Shown here piece by piece: positions 59,150 through 64,000 of a stretch of DNA of 64,000 nucleotides. The stretch is from Stictocephala bisonia (Eukaryota; Arthropoda; Insecta; Hemiptera; Membracidae): assembly GCA_035578905.1 (NCBI GenBank), contig JAQJVL010000004.1, forward strand, positions 8,726,144-8,790,143, in the 5' to 3' direction. The notes under the pieces are model-generated. The model did no database searches. It was given only the letters and a program-made list of their open reading frames with translations, and was not told the origin of the DNA. Each line of letters opens with the position of its first letter. Position 1 is the first letter of the stretch. Both the position numbers and the translations under genes were made by a program.

Positions 59150-61290
59150 TAGGACATGCATTACTTCTGGTGGCCCTCCTACCCACACGTGGGCATATCT
59201 GACTATTGATGCCTCACACCCACACGTGGGACATACACTACTACTGATACCCTCCCCCCACTCACAGGTAGGACATACATGACTACTCTTTCCTCCTTAC
59301 CAACAGGTAGGGCATATATGACGACTGGTGACCCTCCTACTCACACGTGGGCATTATGACTATTGATGCCAAGCACCCACACGTAGTACATGCACGACTA
59401 ACTATGACGCCCCGACCACACGTAGCACATACATAAACCCCCACCCCACCTACAAGTAAGACATACATGATTACTGATGCCTCCCTACCAACAGGTAGGC
59501 CATATATTACTACTGATGGCCCTCCCACCCACACATGGACATATATGATTAATAATCTCCCAGCCACTCGTATAAAATGTGACTACTGTTGGACCTCCGA
59601 AACACTTATGGACATATAAGACTACTCATAACGCCTCGACCACACTTAGGACATACATGACTTCTGAACTACTGATAACTCCCACCCACACGTAGCATAT
59701 ACACGACAACTGATTCTCCCACTCAGCCACAGGTAGGACATAGCCCTACATGACTACTGATGCCCTCCCAACTACATATGGACATATGATTAATAATGCC
59801 CCCGACCCACAAGTATAAATAAGTGACTACTGAGGGTGTTCCTACCCACATTTGGACATACATGAACATATATCATGACTACTGATGGTGTACTGCATGT
59901 CCCATCAGTAGATAGAGGTCTTACCCACACGTGGACATTCATGACTACTGATGGTATTCCTACACTTACGTGGACATATGTGACCACTAATGGTGGTCTT
60001 ACCCACACGTGGACATACATGACTACTGCTGGTATTCCTACCCTTACGTGGACATATATAACCACTGATGGTGGCCTTACCCACACGTGGACACTCATGA
60101 CTACTGATGGTATTCCTACACTTACGTGGACATATGTGACCACCGATGGCATTCTTTCCCACACGTGGACATACATGACTACTGATGGTATTCCTACCCT
60201 CAAGTGGACATATGTGAGCACCGATGACATTCTTACCCACACGTGGACATACATGACTACTGATGGTATTCCTACCCTCAAGTGGACATATGTGAGCACC
60301 GATGACATTCTTATCCATACGTGGACATACATGTCTACTGATGGTATTCCTAACCTTAAGTGGCCATATGTGAACACTGATGGTGATCTTACCCACACGT
60401 GGACATACATGACTACTGATGGTATTCCTACACTTACGTGGACATATGTGACCACTGATGGTGGTCCTACCCACACGTGGACATACATGACTACTGCTGG
60501 TATTACTCCCCTTAAGTGGATATATGTGACCACTGGTGGTGGTCTTACCCACACGTGGACATACATGACTACTGCTGGTATTACTCCCCTTAAGTGGATA
60601 TATGTGACCACTAATGGTGGTCCTACCCACACGTGGACATACATGACTACTGCTGGTATTACTCCCCTTAAGTGGATATATGTGACCACTGATGGTGGTC
60701 TTACCCACACGTGGACATACATGACTACTAATGGTATTCCTACCCTTATGTGGACATATGTGACCACCGATGGCATTCTTACCCACAAGTGGACATGCAT
60801 GACTGCTGATGGTATTACTACACTTACGTGGACATATGTGACCACTAATGGTGGTCTTACCCACACGTGGACATACATGACTAATGCTGGTATTCCTACC
60901 CTTAAGTGAACATATGTGATCACTGATGGTGGTCTTACCCAAACGTGGACATACATGACTACTGCTGGTATTCCTACCCTTACGTGGACATATATAACCA
61001 CTGATGGTGGCCTTACCCATACGTGGACATACATGATTACTGATGGTATTACTACCCTTACGTGGACATATATAACCACTGATGGTGGCCTTACCCACAC
61101 GTCGACATACATGATTACTGATGGTATTACTACCCTTACGTGGACATATGTGACCACCATTGGCATTCTTATCCACGCATGGACATACATGACTACTGAT
61201 AGTATTCCTACCCTTACGTGGACATATCTGACCACCGTTGGCATTTTTATCCACGCATGGACATATTATGTAACTAAATATGATATTACT
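59150..61290. repeat. 39-bp tandem minisatellite in 78-bp dimers, about 55 copies
   Basis: Two alternating 39-base monomers: ACGTGGACATACATGACTAC...TGATGGTATTCCTACCCTT and ACGTGGACATATGTGACCAC...TGATGGTGGTCTTACCCAC. From 59880 to 61290 the 78-base dimer is regular. From 59150 to 59880 monomers are degenerate with variable length. Unit length 39 keeps frames open on both strands: 484 and 463 codons minus, 344 and 169 plus. All are the same repeat read in different frames, with no start context or domain, so I call none of them a gene. Confidence 0.96.
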
Positions 61291-61444
61291 ATCCACTGGT
61301 GTACGTATAGCATTTTTACTTCATTTACGTTTAATTTACTTTGCTCTTCTCATTTTTTTTCTTATAATTATATTTGTGTTGGGATTTATATGAATAAAAA
61401 TCATAGCTGCAATCAAATACGATGAATTTTTGGTAATGTTTTTA

Positions 61445-62886
61445 ATTATATACAAATCGTCTTTGTTGCTTTGGAAACTAAACAGAAAGAAATTATTAAA
61501 ACAGTTCTCCGCAAAAGTAGGAGATATTCAAGAGATCTTTTGTTCAATGAATTTAAAGTCTTTTCCCTTACACAACTGTATGTTAAAGTAATAGCTATAT
61601 ATATTTTCAAAACCTCAACCGTAGTCGATAGACTTGAAATCCACAGCCATTTTACGAGAATGTTAATAAACCTTACAATCGTGGTACCGAAAATTACAAA
61701 ATCAATAAACAAAACAAAACCTTCTTATATTGTTAATGTTTTATACCTGAATTTACCCAACCATATCAGAGCTCCAGCTCCATGCTCAATAGGTACATTC
61801 AAAAAATGTGTGAACAAAAATGGCTTGTTGAGGTAGGAAGGGAAAATATATACAATCTATTAATATCTATGTACACTGAATAACATTAAATATCTAGTTG
61901 TGTCGCCATATACAGGTTTTTTTCTGGGTTTATAAATGTCAAACTTTTACTTATGTTGGTGCTTGAAAGGTGGGGGGGGGGGGGTGAATGGATGTGTCAT
62001 GTCTGTTTTGTGTGTATGTTGCTGTGCGTGTGCATGCGTGCGTGCGTTTATTTATTCATTAATTTTTATTTATTTATTTATTTATGTTTTATTATTATTA
62101 TTATTTTAGTGTGGGGTGAGGTATGTGTAAGGTGTGGTGTATGCGTGTTAGGTTTAATTGTGCGTGTGTGGTTTGAATGTGTGTTTGTGTTATGATTGTG
62201 CGTGAGAGGATGTATGTGTGTGTGCATGTGTTATGTGTTTTGGTTGGTGTATGTGATATACAGGTAATGTGCTTGCGCCCATTATTTATGCTAGGTGTGT
62301 GCTTATATGAAGGTTTATGTCAGATAGTGTATTTAATTTGTGTATTCTAAACGAGCATGTGTGTGAGGAGGAGTCGGGTGCGTCTTTCTTAGGGATGTGT
62401 GATCTTTCATGTAGGTGTGTATGCGGTAGTGTATGAATGTGTAATGCTTTGTGTATGAATATTGTGTAATTATGGGCGTGGGCAAGTGTCTGTAAGTGTG
62501 AAATGTGTCCAGGCTTTAGGAGAGGTTTTTATAGTAGTTTTTTAGTGGATTACAGTACTCTATATTATTATTATTAGTTTTTATTTGTTTTATTTGCTGT
62601 GGCTTCTAATGTTACGAAATTTAGTTTATAAAAGTGTCTCTTTGCAATTTTGTAATTTAAGTAATAATTGTTATGAAACATAAGTTTATTTATATACGTT
62701 TTTATTTTTATTTGTTAAATAATAGTAACATTTTCATTTTATTTTACGTCTGGCTGGTAGTGGCCCGTTCTCCTCCCACAGGCATGTGCCCATGAGGGGA
62801 ACTATTTCCACCGTTTATATGATCTTTATATTGTAATTATTGTTTTTTGTGAATAAAAATGCTTATCTATCTATCTATCTATCTAT
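61445..62886 (+). mobile_element. 5'-truncated LINE with (ATCT)n tail
   Basis: An RT C-terminal frame (61471-61836) is followed by about 1 kb of 3' region, part of it strongly G/T-biased (61960-62510, many TGTGTG and GTGCG motifs). It ends at AATAAAAATGCTT and five ATCT repeats (62866-62886). ATTATATA occurs at 61445-61452 and again at 62885-62892, a candidate 8-base target duplication, though AT-rich enough to be chance. One insertion is the simplest reading. Confidence 0.6.
61471..61836 (+). pseudogene. LINE reverse-transcriptase C-terminus
   Basis: 121 codons with YSRDLLFNEFKVFSLTQLYV, YIFKTSTVV, HSHFTRMLINLTIVVPKITK, YLNLPNHIR and TFKKCVNKNGLL. These correspond to the C-terminal region of CR1/jockey-like RTs (FxxLxxLxLxxLY, HxxxTR, VPR, YNxLPxxIR, FKKxxxxxLL). 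Open throughout, but it lacks all catalytic motifs. It begins about 150 bases after the 39-bp array ends. Confidence 0.8.
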
Positions 62887-64000
62887 TATATATTTTTATT
62901 AAAATATTGGATATATTCAATCAAAGAACCACTGGACGAGTAAAGCAAATTCTAAGATGTCTTACTCTGTCCAAAAATATTGAACAACATTCTTCTGCCA
63001 GTTTTCACTTTCGCAGTACTTTTAAGTTGTTTTATCCCTTCAAAAAGCCAATTAATATATTTAGTTATGCCATACCAATGTTTCTATCCTTTAAATAATT
63101 TAAGGTTACGACATTTGTATTACGTATCTCTCTTAAATTAAGTGAAATCCTCTATTTAACAATATTTTATAATAACAAACTCGACACTTGTGATTCAATA
63201 GTATAGACCTTTATAGTATTACGCACCTTTAAAGCCTATTTATTATCATTAATTTGAAAAGATAATTTGTATTTTAATCCCACAAAAGGTCAAATATTTC
63301 TTAAGCAACTTTCTTTCACAAAATGTTATCTACTCAATTATAATATGTTTTGATAGCTGAAAATCATACAAATGGAGTATAATGTATACTTATAGATCAC
63401 TTACTAAACAGTTGAAGTTAATGAATGATAAGTTAATTGGAAAATACGTATGATTGATGACAACAGCAATCAGAGTGCCATCTCCAAGTAAATATTATAC
63501 TATAAAGTCTGTTTATTGGCAATGAAAAAGTGAGCTAATCACCAACGCTCCTTTGAGTAAACGATTATATTGTACTTGATTTACCATTATTGGCAGATAA
63601 AAAATAATATTTTTAATTATTTGTTGTATTGCATCGTATACATACACTTTCTAGTAAAACTCTGTGTAAAATATTAAAACATTTCGCAAGGTAATAAATA
63701 AATATTAAGTATTTATGATTAAACAACGAGTTAGGTGTATTAAAATATTACATCTATCAATTATACAGGATGATTACTAAGGTCGTCAGTTCTTTAATCA
63801 ACTGTACATGATATTTTAATCATTTGGTTGCTTGTGGCTGTTATTACCCAACATCCTATATTCATCAATCATTCGTTAGAAGATATGAGGCCAAATGTTC
63901 ATCAATTATACGTAACACTTATAACACTTAATCATTGTTTACTACATAATACCATTGATTTTATACACAAATAGATTTACCATCCAATGTTGAATGTTGA
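62887..64000. other. AT-rich intergenic stretch
   Basis: No supported feature. A TATACAGGATGATTACTAAG motif at 63766 resembles a transposon terminus but has no partner in the window. Confidence 0.5.

Noticed and set aside
59790..61296. Minus-strand frames of 484 and 463 codons as a membrane or repeat protein
   Set aside because: Both are readings of the 39-bp array, mutually overlapping and also open on the plus strand; hydrophobic VVMYVHVWV repeats follow from the DNA unit.
62859..63098. 79-codon frame after the ATCT tail as a gene
   Set aside because: It starts within the ATCT microsatellite and has no recognised motif.

Overview
This window is non-coding, repeat-dominated nuclear DNA from an animal, most likely an insect. 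The grounds are: a clearly AT-rich background; long microsatellites; tandem minisatellites; eukaryotic transposon families (jockey-type LINEs, a Penelope-like element, a Ty3/Gypsy fragment, a Mutator-like element, an IS630/mariner-type transposase with the insect-style N-terminus, a PIF/Harbinger exon, a pogo/Tigger-like MITE); tRNA-derived SINE sequence; and a short interstitial run of TTAGG, the arthropod telomere repeat. The species cannot be named from sequence alone. I found no convincing host gene, rRNA gene or intact tRNA gene. Every coding stretch I recognise is a broken piece of a mobile element, and the longest open frames (280-480 codons) are artefacts of minisatellites whose unit length is a multiple of three.

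Layout. 1-9.8 kb: a 26-bp array, an antisense LINE relic (2.5-3.85 kb), a small MITE, a tandem duplication and two tRNA-like SINE pieces. 9.86-11.3 kb: 24 copies of a 60-bp unit. 12.7-16.7 kb: a 176-bp repeat present twice in direct orientation, enclosing a 38-bp array (about 52 copies) and an R1/jockey-type LINE tail with RNase H. 17.5-20.2 kb: a Mutator-like element with matching termini and a damaged transposase. 22.1-24.9 kb: a TIR element split by a LINE. 25.3-26.1 kb: a foldback element with arms of about 325 bp. 27.7-28.9 kb: a Penelope-like GIY-YIG relic between inverted repeats. 29.6-32.5 kb: LINE, mariner and Gypsy fragments. 33.8-39 kb: inverted repeats, a very long CA tract and three back-to-back minisatellites (111, 84 and 36 bp). 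40.6-43.2 kb: a pogo-like MITE and a poly-T/poly-A foldback. 45.6-47.1 kb: a Harbinger element inserted in a minisatellite. 48.7-50.6 kb: a LINE inserted in a 126-bp array. 51.4-58.4 kb: further copies of MITE and foldback families, a LINE tail and a poly-A retrocopy. 59.1-61.3 kb: a 39-bp array. 61.4-62.9 kb: a LINE with an (ATCT)n tail.

The most notable system is a dispersed minisatellite whose unit carries a G-rich core close to GGGTGGGCGGGTGGG. It occurs at six or more separate loci in both orientations, from two units to about 25. Its core fits the four-run G-quadruplex pattern, and it has served as a transposon landing site. The nested insertions give a relative history: minisatellite or MITE first, LINE or Harbinger second. 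All functional statements are inferences from motifs read by eye; no database search was possible.
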